DNA from: Struthidea cinerea
Lineage: Eukaryota; Chordata; Aves; Passeriformes; Corcoracidae
NCBI GenBank assembly: GCA_013397865.1
Contig: VZTI01000542.1
Location: forward strand, 636,853-700,852
Direction: 5' to 3'
DNA length: 64,000 nucleotides
Positions 1 through 12,630 of the stretch are shown piece after piece. The position numbers and the translations under genes were made by a program. Numbering within the stretch: position 1 is the stretch's first letter; each line of letters opens with the position of its first letter. The notes under the pieces are model-generated. The model was not told the origin of the DNA and did no database searches. It saw only the letters and a list, made by a program, of their open reading frames with translations.

Positions 1-613
1 AACTGAATTTGCAAAGGTTGTGTTTTGTCATTGAGAGCCATATTTAAGTCAGGTACTCCTGAAAGATGGAGACCCTAAATGCACAGGCACATGAAACATA
101 TGAAAAATCATAGCTTTACTTGCTTTAAAAGATATGGTTTGATTTAATGGCTCCTAGCCATTTGTGTGAGATACTGAAATAGTGATAACTAAAAATACTG
201 GTTTGGACATAAATGGAAATAGTGTGCTGAGCAGGTAACTTACAGAAGTTGCAGAAAGATCTGTTAACATTTTTTTGCCTTACGTGCTAGTTCTTTGAAT
301 TCTTTTTCTGAGTGTAGCTTCAACTTTTGGATTTTTTTTTTTTGTGTTACTGTTGGTTTTGGGTGTTATTGTTATTGAGCTTGAGGAATTTTTTTTAATG
401 CTCATTGGATTTCAGAATGGTAGGGGAAAGCTGTTTCTCACTATGGAGAACTTGTAAAAAATAGGGCACGTCCTTTGTATGCCAAATTTCAAAGAGTAAT
501 TATTCTTAATTCCCAGGCTGTGTTTTTGCTGAGCTTAAAAATCAATTTGAAAATAGCTTTTCCCTTAAATGTTTCATATTCTGTTCTTTTTTTTCAATGT
601 GCTTTCTTCTCAG
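1..613 (+). other. Probable last intron of the leading host gene (3' part)
   Basis: No open frame of note. The sequence is T-rich and ends in a strong pyrimidine tract (T-run near 587-594, then tttcttctcag) whose AG at 612-613 is a convincing 3' splice site. This is the reason for reading the segment as intron. The upstream exons are outside the window. Confidence 0.5.
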
Positions 614-713
614 GTTTCTAGCAGAATACCATGATGATTTCTTCCCAGAATCTGCTTATGTAGCTGCATGTGAAGCCTACTACAGTACTAAAAATCCTCG
701 GGCAATCTACTGA
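614..713 (+). CDS. C-terminal coding part of the terminal exon of an unidentified host gene
   Basis: An open frame follows a good splice acceptor (AG at 612-613). It encodes 32 residues beginning FLAEYHDDFFPES and ending STKNPRAIY, then stops at TGA 711-713. The composition (acidic and aromatic residues, balanced codons) looks like real protein and unlike the surrounding desert. An exon-sized 3' untranslated stretch with polyadenylation signals follows, so I infer the last coding exon of a plus-strand gene whose body lies to the left. I do not recognise the protein family and assign no function. The alternative is a decayed copy, because more coding-like sequence follows in the same frame after a cluster of stops at 711-728. 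Confidence that it is an exon is moderate. Confidence in any gene identity is nil. Confidence 0.5.
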
Positions 714-1515
714 AGCTATTAATAATGATTAATCCTACTATACATAGCCCATGACAATGCTATTCTGCTCCATGGCTACAAGATGAAAAAGGAATTGAAA
801 CAACTTCTGGAGTTGAAGACATTGGAGAACATCTTTGTGATGGTTGGATTACTTAGGAATGGAGAACTGCTTTTCCGAGATGTGTATAGACAGTGGTGTG
901 AGTCACTTAGAGGACTGGATATAAATCTGACTCCAGATGAATGAAGAAGCCTTGTTCTGACTTTTACTGCACAGAACTGCACGGGCGTAATAAAAAGCAA
1001 AGGAGGCAAAAGCAGATGCATTGGCAACAGGACATTTTCATGAAGATAAATCACCATGCTGTGTTTCATTGTAGCTCAGTCTCTCAAGCCTGAGAACTAA
1101 GACTTGACTAAACAGTTACATGAAGAGAATGTGTAACTGGTACCTTACGGACTGTTTTCCTCACAAATTACATTTCATTTGTGGAACTGTCATGATAGGA
1201 AGGATTGCTTAATGTAAAGGTGGCTTTGCTATTTGGCTAGCATGACATCTGCCTCAAAATGACTTTGTTGCTTGAATGAAAGATATGTTGCTGACTTTGC
1301 GTTTTGCAAAGGTGTATATAGCCCTTTCATGGTAAAGCTGACAGGGTTCCAAGCAGACCATACACTGCCAGGGATTCTGCATTTACCTGGTAATAAATGA
1401 TTTCCAGAGCCATTATGAAAGAACTGATTTTCTACAAATAAATGGGAAAGTCAGTGAAGTCATCGCAGTTTAATTGGCAAACTTCTTTTCTTAATAAAGT
1501 TCACAGTGGCTGCTG
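714..1515 (+). other. 3' untranslated region (or decayed coding tail) of the leading gene
   Basis: This stretch follows the TGA at 711-713 and ends just after the last AATAAA. Its first part is unusual. After stops at 711, 723 and 726 the same frame is open from 729 to 941 and reads like protein (for example KKELKQLLELKTLENIF and FRDVYRQWCESLRGLDIN) before TGA 942-944. True 3' UTRs rarely do this, so part of the exon may be former coding sequence. The rest, to 1515, is ordinary AT-rich UTR-like sequence with three polyadenylation signals. Confidence 0.4.
1493..1498 (+). terminator. Polyadenylation signal AATAAA (most likely the one used)
   Basis: AATAAA at 1493-1498 is followed 12-45 bases later by a GT-rich stretch (gctgtgtggatgtgtg), the expected downstream element. 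Further AATAAA copies lie at 1392-1397 and 1437-1442 and could give shorter transcripts. Cleavage is inferred near 1510-1520. Confidence 0.55.
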
Positions 1516-1519
1516 TGTG

Positions 1520-4400
1520 GATGTGTGATTTTGACTGTCTAAAACATCTTGTTTGTGCTTAATTAGTATTTTTGAGGGTGCTAAGTGTGCATATAATGAG
1601 AGGGGGGAGCACTGACAACATATGGAGAGGAGCCCTTTCTATATCATTGGGTGTTCTTTTGCAGACTTGAAGGATGTCTCTTTAGACAGTTTTAGACACT
1701 TTGGCTCTGGAAATAGCAGCTCAGTGAAAACTGAGTTCCTAGAAATCTGACAACACATTCAGTAGAAATTAATTGAAACATAATTCATGTCACTGAAACC
1801 GCATGCAGGACTTAGAACAGTGGCCTTCAAAATCCTTGGCTATATCAAGATAGACACAGATTTTAAAAGCACTGAAAGAAAACAGGATGCTGGTTTACAT
1901 ACTACTGTATTAATCACTCTGTAATCTTTCTTGGTTCAGAAAACTGCCACCTGTAATGCAGAACTTAAGTTTCCTCACAGATTTGCAGAAACTAGTAATT
2001 TGGAGGAATCATCTTTCAAACGCAAATGGCAACCTTATTAGTCTAAGAGGCCAAAAGAAATGTGAAATCTGCTGTTGACATTTGTTGTCACTTTTCAGAG
2101 TGCAGTGGTGTGCTCAAGCTTTAGAACCCAAAAGATAAGGATTACCTGGGTTTTAGTAATTTAGGTTCTCCTTTTTAGAAAAACTTCTGTGAAGAGTCTC
2201 TTGAACTCAGTGGTTGTTAAGCCAGTGTTTGGCATGGATGCATGCAGACTTGGTGATTGTTAATTCTAAAGATTACCATTTAACAGCACTACTCTTTTTT
2301 AAACCTGTTTCTCTTGTACCAAGAAAACCCCATATTTGTAATCTCTCATTCTCAAATGACAGAAATTTTGAATCTAGCAGAATCCATGTACATCAAAATT
2401 TTGCCAACATGTTTCATTTTAGATTTAAACCCTGTTTCTCTAAAAGACAATTCAACAAAATATGAACAAACTGTCTAACATAAGATTAGTCTAGGAATGC
2501 TGCCTGAAACTTCAACCTTAATCCTTTCTATTGTAAGAATGCTCATGTATAATAGGGCAGATCTGGTTTTTTTCCATTTTTTGCACCTGTGAGTATAAGG
2601 CAAGTTATGAATGGAGTTTAAACCCTATTGTGTGACTGTGTTTAAGTGTTGAAATGGAAATTTCTGCATGAAGGGGTCAGGAATACTGTTGGTATTGCCT
2701 TGTGGAGATGCTTAAAAGATGTGAGGGGGGAAGAATTCTGACGGTCCAGTTACAGTGTAGTCTTCATGTGAACAGACTTTTTCATAAAATTCTCTTGAAG
2801 CTGCTGTTGGATATAACATTACAAACTATCTTACTCTCATAACAACCAAAAACTTCTCAAAGTTGCACCTCTTTGTGCTTCTTGACACTTCTAATTGATG
2901 TAACTTTCATATTTGAATACATATTTGAATTTTAAAAGTTTAGGTTTATATATTCAATTACAGTAACATGCAACTTTGACATCCCGCTGTACTGTCACTA
3001 TTCGTTTACTGCATTCATGGTTTTATACCTGATTTTTAAAATTTTTTTTAAGCTGCAGCAGTGGGAGACACAAAAACTTGAACCAGATTGCATAAGAGAG
3101 GCAGTTATTACTAGTCTTAAAATAGAGACTTACCAGAGCAGGCCCCAAAATTCACTTGGAATGTAATGTTCAAGGGTTCTTGTGGCTAGGGAAGCTTAAT
3201 AGTGTAGTCATACAGCCAGGTGTGAATCTGGAGCTCTTGGAATGTGCTTGACTGATCAGGTATGTGATGGGATCCATGTCTATCTGAGATGATGAAAGAT
3301 GCACTTAACTGTCAGTATTTAGTTCCTCTTCGTAGAGTTACTCATACCATGTTTTCTGACCTGATTCAGTCAAAATGGCATGGATTAGCTGGAGGAATAT
3401 GAAATCCTGACTGAAGCAGGCTACAGGAGCCTTCAGAGGAGCAGGTCTGCCAGCAGACAGTCTCCTTTAGCAGAGGAGCCGAGCTGAGGAAGCAGGTTAA
3501 TGGGCAGTGGTAGTTTATACCAACGTAACTGTTTGTGCAAGTCACACGTGCTCTGTTTCCTAGGGAAGGCAGTTTTGTTTGTGTATTGCAGGAAATTATC
3601 CCAGTGTAATTATACTGCATACTTACACTGGTAAGTCTGCGCTGAAGGCGAGTCATGCACTTAACCTTCAAGAATGGGATGCTCCCACAGTGGGTGTGGT
3701 GTCGGGTTTTGGATATGACTGTTGGTGGGAAAAGGCAGAGGAGAACAGTTGCAGCCTAGGTTTAGAAGCAGGTAATGCAGCTGATAGGTGGGAAGAGAGC
3801 TGCTGCCTGCATGCCCAAGGTGCTTGGGCTGCACTCATAGCACTCATTTCAGTACCTGCTCTGACTTTGGCACAGGAAGGTGCCTGAGGAACTTTACATG
3901 GTGCCACAGGACTATGAAACTGACCTTACGTGAAGTGCTTTGCCTAGACAGTAAAGATTACCAAAGAAGAATAAACAGAATATAACTTTAATATTCTTCT
4001 GGTTTTTTCCTGATTTTAAGCTTGATTCTGTACCTATCATCCTTCAGAAAAAAAAAAGAAAATCGTACTGTTCTTTCAAGTGCACTATCTAGAATTGCCA
4101 TGTTGCCTTTCATCTTGCTATTGTGTTTTTCAAGCTCCTGTTTCAAAGCTCAGGCTTTTAAGGGGGTTCCTTTTCCACTGAGATGATGAATGCGAACGTG
4201 ACCAAGTGCTAATTTAGAATATATTCCATGGCCCACTCTGAAAGCAAGCTTATGCACATGTTAGGGTTTCCCTTGGCACTTGGTGTGGTCTGACAGCGAG
4301 TGTGTCGTCATCCGTTACGTCAGGAATGTTTGATGGGAACTTGTCAAACACTAGTGTAGGACAAACTTGCTCTGGATTATGCTGAGAGAAGTGTCTGCAG
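1520..4400. other. Gene-free stretch
   Basis: AT-rich non-coding sequence. All open frames are short and lack coding character. I see no RNA gene and no clear transposon end. Confidence 0.6.
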
Positions 4401-4407
4401 TCAAGGA

Positions 4408-4489
4408 GGGAATAAAAAGCTGATTGGAAATAAAAAGCTGTTACTGCTTTTCATGTTTATATCATCAAGAGTGTTTATATCATCAAGAG
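4408..4489 (+). repeat. Two adjacent short tandem duplications
   Basis: A unit around ggaaataaaaagctg occurs twice in tandem (about 4408-4424 and 4425-4441, slightly diverged). Directly after it a perfect 18-bp unit, tgtttatatcatcaagag, occurs twice (4454-4471 and 4472-4489). The perfect second pair suggests a recent slippage or repair duplication. Confidence 0.85.
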
Positions 4490-4585
4490 CGTTATCAACA
4501 CTTTTGGGAAGAATGCCGGGGAGATTGTTATTGGAGTTAAAATGTATATGTGTATGTTAAATCCTTCATTTTGTGAAAGTTATAC

Positions 4586-4636
4586 TTTTTCTCCACTGGC
4601 ATCTTAAGCATGTCTTAAGATGCCAGTGAAGAAAAG
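4586..4636. repeat. Near-perfect palindrome / hairpin, 22-23 bp arms, 5-nt loop
   Basis: The arm CACTGGCATCTTAAG (4594-4608) pairs perfectly with CTTAAGATGCCAGTG (4614-4628) around loop CATGT. Beyond one C/A mismatch (4593/4629), pairing resumes for six bases (4587-4592 with 4630-4635) and a possible wobble. The fold is the size of a very short pre-miRNA stem or a tiny inverted-repeat element, but the loop is short and no flanking basal stem was seen. It lies 100 bases from two tandem duplications, so a templated replication error is an equally good origin. Confidence 0.85.
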
Positions 4637-4639
4637 CGT

Positions 4640-7600
4640 GTACTGGGGTGGAAATAAGCTGCTCAAGGCAGGGGGAAGGGAGGAACATGTATTATCCTTA
4701 GCCAAGTCTCAAGTCAAGCCTTTATTGTGGTAGTTGGCTGTAGCAAAGCACAATGCTGACAGCTCTTGGACAGAGCCTTCTCTTAACTTTGGCCTGGTGC
4801 ATGTCTGATGACTTTTAACTTCTTGACCAGTAACAGAGGTAGAAAGCAGGATTGCACTTCAGAGCACACAAAGGCTAGTCTGAATTCAAGGATAAAATGC
4901 GAAACAGCCACAGCACAAGCATGGTTTGGCTAAATGTGTTATGTTTTTGTCCTGTGTACTGTAGAATCTTTGTGATGGCACTTAATTACATTAACAAGTC
5001 AAGATACCTGTTTAGTTTTTTATGTTAATACATCTCAGTGTCACGAGGTTCCCAGAAGCAACAGTGCTAAATGGTGTGTTACATTAGGTGTGTATTGGAC
5101 CATAATTGGTATGACCTTGATGTGTTTACATAGTCAACTTTTTCCCTTGCTTATGAAACAATGAATTTGGAGGGATTTTCAGCTTTTTGTATAGCTGTGT
5201 GCATTTTCTGTATGGAATTGGTGAATACAGGTATTACACTGCTATAGTCGGAGGTAGAAACACCACAGTATTTCTGTCTCAATTTTTGGTGTTTTTTTCT
5301 TCAATGACAACACCCCTTCCCCCCAACTCCTAAACCAAAGTTTGGAACATATATGGCTTCAGGAAAATGTTATCAGCAATGACTGAGTGGCAGATGTAGA
5401 TGCTTACTAAGATATAACTCAGTGCATCCTCCCTATTGCATGCATTATGTATTTTCCCCACCTAACTCATAGAGCAGATGACTTTTTTGCATTAAGGCTA
5501 AAGATTATAGCAAGCTGAATAAAATCAGTGAAGTATAAACTTGTGCTCAAAGACGAAAAGAAGTCTGTCTAAAAAAAAAGAATGAGGGGGATATGGAGTG
5601 CACATTGTTCCTGCTGTCTGTCAGTTGGGAGTGGTCGCTTATATCATGTGAGCTGGGAAACAGCATGAAGAGAATGAACAAATCTCAGATGCAAATTGGT
5701 AAATCCCACCACTAATACAGACCTTTAAAAATGCATTCCATGGAACAGAGTAATTTCTCTGCCATTTTGTTGCTAGATATGCTGGGAAGTTTTGATTAAA
5801 AATAATTAAAAATAGATTGCTTTCTCTCTTAACCAATACAAGATACTGGATCTAATGCTGGGGAAAGCAACCCAGGTATTAAAGCATTGAATCATACAAA
5901 TATGTTCTTGGGGATATTTCAGTGTCATGCCAGAAAACAAAGTGTGTTTATATAGCAAGAAATGTAGAGACAAACGTGTTTAGTTCCTGGCAAAATGAAC
6001 ACCACCACTTCCATTACAGTGTAGTGTGCAGGTTGGGCTTCTAACAGATAATGTCAAGTAGATGTGCAATTTATTAAACATTTTTTAGTCTTTAATTATA
6101 AGCTATTAATAATTGCCAATCTGATAATTAAGTTAATGATCTTTAAAATCCTTGAAACAAAAATATCTCCCAAGTATTTTCTATCTTTACTCCCTCCTTT
6201 CCTTGCTTATATTTTTTATATTAGTCTAGAAAGTCACCAAAAAACATTGTTACGAGGTTCACAGAGAGAAGAGTGGTTCTGAGTCAGACTAAGCAAGTCT
6301 GACCATATAGTTTTCTTAACCATTTAGATGTTTCTAAGCCATTCTGAGGTACAATCATCACATCTGTATAACATGTAACTAGGTTTTTATTTGTAGGCTT
6401 GAAAGTAGAGCCAAAATGAGAGTCAGGTGAATTGAATGGTGTAAATATCTAGGTGAGTTAATGGATAATTTAGATATGCCTGAAATTAGTTCTGTGGTAT
6501 GTATTTGTATGGTGGGGGTCTTTTTGCTTTATATGTGGCTTTCTGATTCTGGTTACTTGATGCCAAGTATTATAAATGAGGGCCTTTCTCCAAAGTGTAA
6601 AGTTGATTAAATGTTAACATGAGTAATCAAAACATCAAATTTTGCCATAAATTTAAATTGAAACATAGAAATGCTACCATCCCATGTTACAAGCAAAGAA
6701 ACATTCTGCCCTTTTTTTTGCAGAAGCTTCTTAGAAATGGAGTATATAACAAATCTGCTGTCGTATGGCTGGCCTGGTGAAGGTGTCATTCTCAGCATCA
6801 GGATTAAGGTAACCTGCAGCTCTCCGCAAAATGCCTTGAGCCCATGCAGAAGGTGCTCATGTTCTTCCATTGGTGGGCTGGGGCATTGGTAAGCATACAG
6901 TGAGAGGGTCCTTAGATGGAGCAAACCTTCACAAGTTGTCTTTCGTGTTTGCATTTCAATGACAGCAGTACCGCAAATGCTTGCATAGTTGATATTTAGT
7001 AAGAGTTTTCATGGCTTACCTTCTGTTTTGTAGGCTGCTGAGTTAAGAAATCTAAAGTGGTTCTGTTTAGGTTTCGCATGCATGTTTGAGTAGGAGGTAG
7101 ATTTTACTAATTGTTTTTAATCAGATTAATGAGGAATTTATTTTCTGTTGCTGTGAGTGACTACTGCAGTGATATAACTTCTTTGGCACCAGAGATTTGA
7201 ACATAATTTTTAAAATTCATTTATTAAAAACAGGGTGAGTAGTAACTAATTGGACATTTCATAAAGATTTTGTTTACTGGCAGATGGATGATATGACACA
7301 TGTAATGTATATGCAGTATTGCCAACTCCAGGCATTAGAAATCATGAGTCAGACCCTTAAAAGTCTTGAAAGTGGTTAAGAAAATGTGACAATTAATTTC
7401 TGTTCTTTGGGCCCCTAAGGTAACATGAGTCAAGCTTGCGACAAGGCTTGCTTGAGACTTTAGGAAGGAAAACTGAGGGTTTTGACTAATCACATCTTTT
7501 AGTGTTGGAGCTTTAGAAAAAAAACCAAAAAACCAAACACAAAGCCTTGCAAGATTGGCAATAAAAGGATGATTTGGCAATGCTCTAATAGAGCAGGATG

Positions 7601-10600
7601 TCATTAATCTGAAAATAATCATAGACTGAATTTATTTGTGAACATCTGTGCAAACATAACACAAGCCTTGGTTAGTGAGGTTTTCTGGGAAGGACAGTTA
7701 TATCTGCTAATCTACAAAACAGGCTGCCTTTGCCAAAGGCATAAACCTAAATTTGTAGATTCAATTTTTTAATTGTTTGGAATGACTATTAATAAAATGC
7801 GAGAGATAAATTATTTACCATAGTAACAGAATTACCCTGGGCATGATGATGAAGTTGATGAAATCATGCATCAAAAAAAAAATAAGCAAGATGAGAACTC
7901 CACTGTTCCTATATGGTATGTGCAAACTTCATATATTGTTTATGTTGTTAGACCCACTCATTGAATTATTTGTCTCTCTTTTGTTGTGACAAGATAGCAA
8001 GTTGTTGCTGTTACCTTAGGCCCAGCTCTGTCAAGGGCAGTAGGTATCCAAAGAAAAATCTAGACTGAGATCAGATAAACTGAAGGAAGCAATCCACAAA
8101 TCCTTTCTTTTTCTAAATCTAGCACAGCAATCTGTATGGCTGTAGTTGCCTAAGCTTTTTCCAGTAAAGTTATTTAGATACTGTAAAGACAATCTGAGCT
8201 TTTAGGACCACTGGCAGGCTTGCAAGGCCATGTGGGACGTACAGACTGAGCATCAGTTTTGCACTTCCCTCTGCTGGAGGACACGTGCCTCTTGCCAATG
8301 GCAGTGCAACCCATGTTACAGAAAGAGCAGCTGCTGCGGCAGGAGGAGCAGGCTGGAAATGCTGTGGCAAGTCCTTTAGATACACTTGTTTAAAGGTTGA
8401 TTAGACAGTGGGAGATGTGGGTTTGGTACTTACTCCACCTCAGAAGTTTTGCTACGCACTCTACAGACCCTGTTGCATGAGGCCTCCTTTGAGACTGCCT
8501 CTAACAATGTCTCACTGCACAGAAAGGGCCACCAGAGCCACAGAAAGGAAGGATTTTCTTTCTCATTGAGCTAGAGAGTGTTATTTCCACTTGCTTGTTC
8601 TGATTTCCTCATACAGCTCTTGAATTAGTTTTTTTTTCTTAGCACACCTTGAGGACAGCCTTGCCACCAGCCTGCGAGGAGACACAGAAGTAATTTATCT
8701 GAGAAATACCAGGCCCAGGTTGCGAGCATTTGGAGTGGGCCAAGGTCCCACTAGAAATCTGAAATTTTGGGTTCTTCTGGTAAAGAGCCAAGAAAAGCCC
8801 CTAACGCACCAATGCCCCCAAACTTGTTTTTTTCTATTGCTGCTCAAGCATGTAGGGTAGGATTCAGCCCAACAAGTAGGGATGATGGATCTGAGATAGC
8901 CTTGTCTGAACAACTTCTGTAGTCCTTGGAAAGATGTAGTACTTCGAGGGTGTGGCTGATCTTGCCCTGAAGTGGGTGTGGAACACAGGCTATTGACACC
9001 TTCTCCCTGCTTAGAGAGAGAATCTAGAGTCAAGAGCTTGGCACAGATGCGTAGGCATACATTTACATGAGGGATTCCTCCCTGTACTATTAATTATACA
9101 TTTAAACTGTTTTAGAGCATTCTAGTGCTTTTACTTCGTGGTTTTGTTTTCCTTTATTTAGGGTTTTTTTGTAAATAGAAATCACTCTTGCTCCAAGCCC
9201 AGGAGAGGTTGGCTGTTATTCTATCCAGTTATTATTACAAGAGCATTCAGAGACTTGTGGCACAACAGGAAAGATAGAAACTTGGAAAAAATAAATGCAC
9301 CAAACACGTGAAGAATAACTGTTAGTTGTGGAGGAAGAGAGCTGGGAAAGAACTGGTTAATGTGTGCACAATGTGCAGTTGAAAGCAGGCAAACAACAAG
9401 CAGAGAGTAGGTAGGATCAACACTATGGTTTTACCTGCCTCTCCTGCAATATTTAGCCCACAGTTGCTGGCGTCATGCTGGCAGTCAGTGAAACCTGTGC
9501 TTTCTCAGATCCTGCAGCAGAGACCCTACGCACAACACCCCATAGCAGTTCTTGCTGTGAAAGTTAGTGCTGCTTAGGGAGAAATAAACCCCAGCTCAAA
9601 CATCCTTCTTGTGGCAGGACTGCATTCTTCAGTCCCATACCAATCACAGTTTTTAATTGCTCACATCAATCATTGCTTTTCTGCTCAGGAGCCTGTGACG
9701 CAAAACCAGTAGAGGGTGCAACCTGGGTTCAGTTTTGCCACTTTTCTCACCTAGCCTGTTGCATCAGTGTGAGAGCAGCTGTGCTTTTTGTACTTCATGG
9801 ATTGAAGCCATGTGTGGAGATTTGAGTAGTCAATGACACCTTAGGCATGGGTAGCAACAGACTGCCTTGTTGTGAGGCTGCCCTTGCCTACCTCCACCTG
9901 GCTTGGAGGGAAATTGCCTCTAGGTTGGTGGCTAGAAGAGATGTACTATAAGGCAGTGTTTAGATTTGGGAGAATAGCTGGTGAATGAGGTGGGGGTGTC
10001 GTCCATATGGTGCTGTGAAAGGGATTGAGTACAGGTAAACTGTGGGCCATCATGTGGATTTAAGGACTGGATACAGCACGGGGTTTTATGTGGCTTTCCT
10101 TAGGATTAGCAGTAGGTTGGTGTTTAGGCCATTTATGAAGCTCTGATGAAGAGACTGCAGGACATTGAGAGGAGTTCTTTCCGAATATACATTTTTCTAA
10201 ATACTGTATTTCTTTCCTTAAGCTTGAGGCCACGCAAATTCTAGTCTTTGACACCGTGTTTGTCATTTGCACAGACATTTGGGTGAAAAACATAACACTA
10301 CATTTGGAAGCAGTGTTTTGATTCTCCCTGTTATGCTCTCTTTTTTTAATATGTAAACAATTTTGAAATTCATTTATCCTTAGGCAATGTTAAAAAAAAA
10401 AAAAAAAGAAAAAGATGCAGCAACACTTATATTTGGAATCAGCTGAACCCTAACTTAGCTGTTCAAGTGCTTGGTTACTTTAAGAAATAGACTTGTGAAT
10501 AGTCATCAGAGCTCACAAATCTCAAAACCCCAATTCTGCTTCCTTAAGTCCATATGGGCCACCTGTGTACTGAGCATAGATGAAAGGAAATGGTAAGAAA

Positions 10601-12470
10601 TTGGGCTTCCTGCATTGAAGAGGTTTGATGGAGACTTGCTTGTCCAGAGTAGAGCACTCGATGCCTTGGCAAACAAGTGCTGAGGGTCTCATTGTAGGGG
10701 TGAAGATGAAAGTCAGTGTTACGGGCCAAGAAGGCAGAAATACAGAGGAACTGCTCAGAAACAGGACGAACAAGTGGAGTTTGTGGACATGTAGTACATG
10801 CTTTCCAAACTGCGATGGATGTAGGCTTCTCTCTCACTACAGATGAAATAATGAAAAATTCATAAGGACAAGAAACTCATTTTCTGGGACAGTAGAGGTG
10901 CAATTAGATTAATATTCAGAAGATTGTAGTTCCCACCTGGGATTTGAACTCTGGATTAGAAGATTAAAACTGGATCACCATATGCTGCTCAATCTCTGTG
11001 TGTAATTTGGTAGTTGTTCCTCTAAATAATTAATTAGATAATACTCCCTGTCAAGTAATCAGTTTGGGGTTCACTTGAGGAGAAGTAATATAAAGTCCAT
11101 CAGACCAGAGAGGATTTTATTAGGACAACCATGATTAAAGTTTCAAACTCTAAATGAGGACTTCTTAATTATGCGGTTCCACTGCAGAGGGGGAAACATA
11201 TATTGTACTGAAAGATTACAGAAGTCACCTCCATTTTCTTTGATTTCATCTCAGAGCAGAACAAGAAGAAAATTCACATCTTCCTCTTAGAAAAGTGAGT
11301 TTGACAAGCCTTGTGGAGTTATGAGTGGCAGACCTGAAAGCACAAAAGGCAGATCAGTCAAAATATTTTTTTTTTTAAATTCTCTCTCCTAGTTTTGATG
11401 ACACCATTTCCTTGAATGCAGGGTTGTGTTAGGTATTTTTCCCGTCATCCTGTAACATTTATTGTGCTTCAGCTGAATTGATATAGAGCAAAGTGAAGTC
11501 AGCACCTTTCCCTCTGATAAATAACTTGAAAATTGTAAGTACAGCCGGCTGTAAGGACAGGGAGATACACATACTTGCTATCCCTGAATACTGGGATTAG
11601 CAGTGGTCATCCACTTGCCAGAGTGAAGTGTTTTCTGTACTGTCATCTCATGGTGACACTGAACAAGGCACAAGGTAATGTGAACAGCAAGGAAGGGTCT
11701 GGTTGATTTGGCTATCAAACATTTTCTATGCTCTCTGTTTCATGGTGGAAACTGTTATTTTTAGGCAGTGTTATTCTAGAGGAGAAAGATGTATGTGACC
11801 AGCATTAGACTCCTTTTTATGGTGTTCAATTAATTAATGCTTAATGTTTGGCTGGAATTATTAAAGAATTAGTTTGCATTTTTTTCTAGAAGAACAGGAA
11901 GTTGCCCCTTATTTTTGAAGTTTTATACCAAGAAAGCATTTCTAAGGAAACATATAAATATTGAGCTAGTTCTCTTTCCATCCTACCTGGAGGAAAAAGA
12001 GATAAGGAATAGGAATTCCAGGTCCTCTTCTGATAGTAAAATTCTGTATCTTCAAACATGCAAGAGTAAGCAGCTGTCATTATGATGAGTCAAAAGTAAA
12101 TATTTATTATGCTGTGGATAAGTCCTATGAATCTAAACTTCCATGCAGTATGTATAGAAGTATTCTATATATAGAAGTGTATATACTGTCTTTACAGTAC
12201 AGCAAATACAGAACTCTTCGTTATGTAGGCAGTCTCATATAACCTGATGTGCTGCAGGCCACATGGGCTGAAGAGAAGCCCAACAAACTTGGTTCTTTTC
12301 TTTGATTCATTTGTACTTTTACTAGGTAAAGGAGAAAATATTCTGCAAAAATCTGAGACTTTCAGCAAAGGAAATCCAATTTTAAAAAATTCTTAAAAAA
12401 ACCCCACAGTAATAATTGCAGTTTTAATAAAAAAAACCTGAAAAATCAGAAACCAAAGCAACTATGAGGG
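4640..12470. other. Gene-free stretch
   Basis: AT-rich desert with no credible exon. It contains homopolymer runs only, such as an A-run at about 10392-10414. The minus-strand frames at 6607-6954 and 8695-9033 have no recognisable composition or motif and are taken as chance. Confidence 0.55.
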
Positions 12471-12474
12471 GTAA

Positions 12475-12630
12475 CGTAGCAAAGTGGAGCTCACTGGGGA
12501 TTAGTGTTGTCTAATACTCACTTCTCTATAAATGACCTAAAATAATAAGAGAAGAAAACTTACACATCCGTCAAATTCACAGATGGTATCAAGAGGCTTC
12601 AAAGAAAGCAGAGACAATAGATAAACCACC
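12475..12630 (+). mobile_element. Old CR1-like LINE fragment (weak)
   Basis: The stretch tggagctcactggggattag followed by sequence reading like ctctataaatgacct and then acacatccgtcaaattcacagatg resembles, in order, the CR1 reverse transcriptase tail around the catalytic FADD region. It is heavily diverged and no end is visible. I place the family from memory of CR1 structure, so a repeat-library comparison would decide. Confidence 0.35.

Noticed and set aside
6607..6954. 115-codon minus-strand open frame
   Set aside because: No coding signature or splice context.
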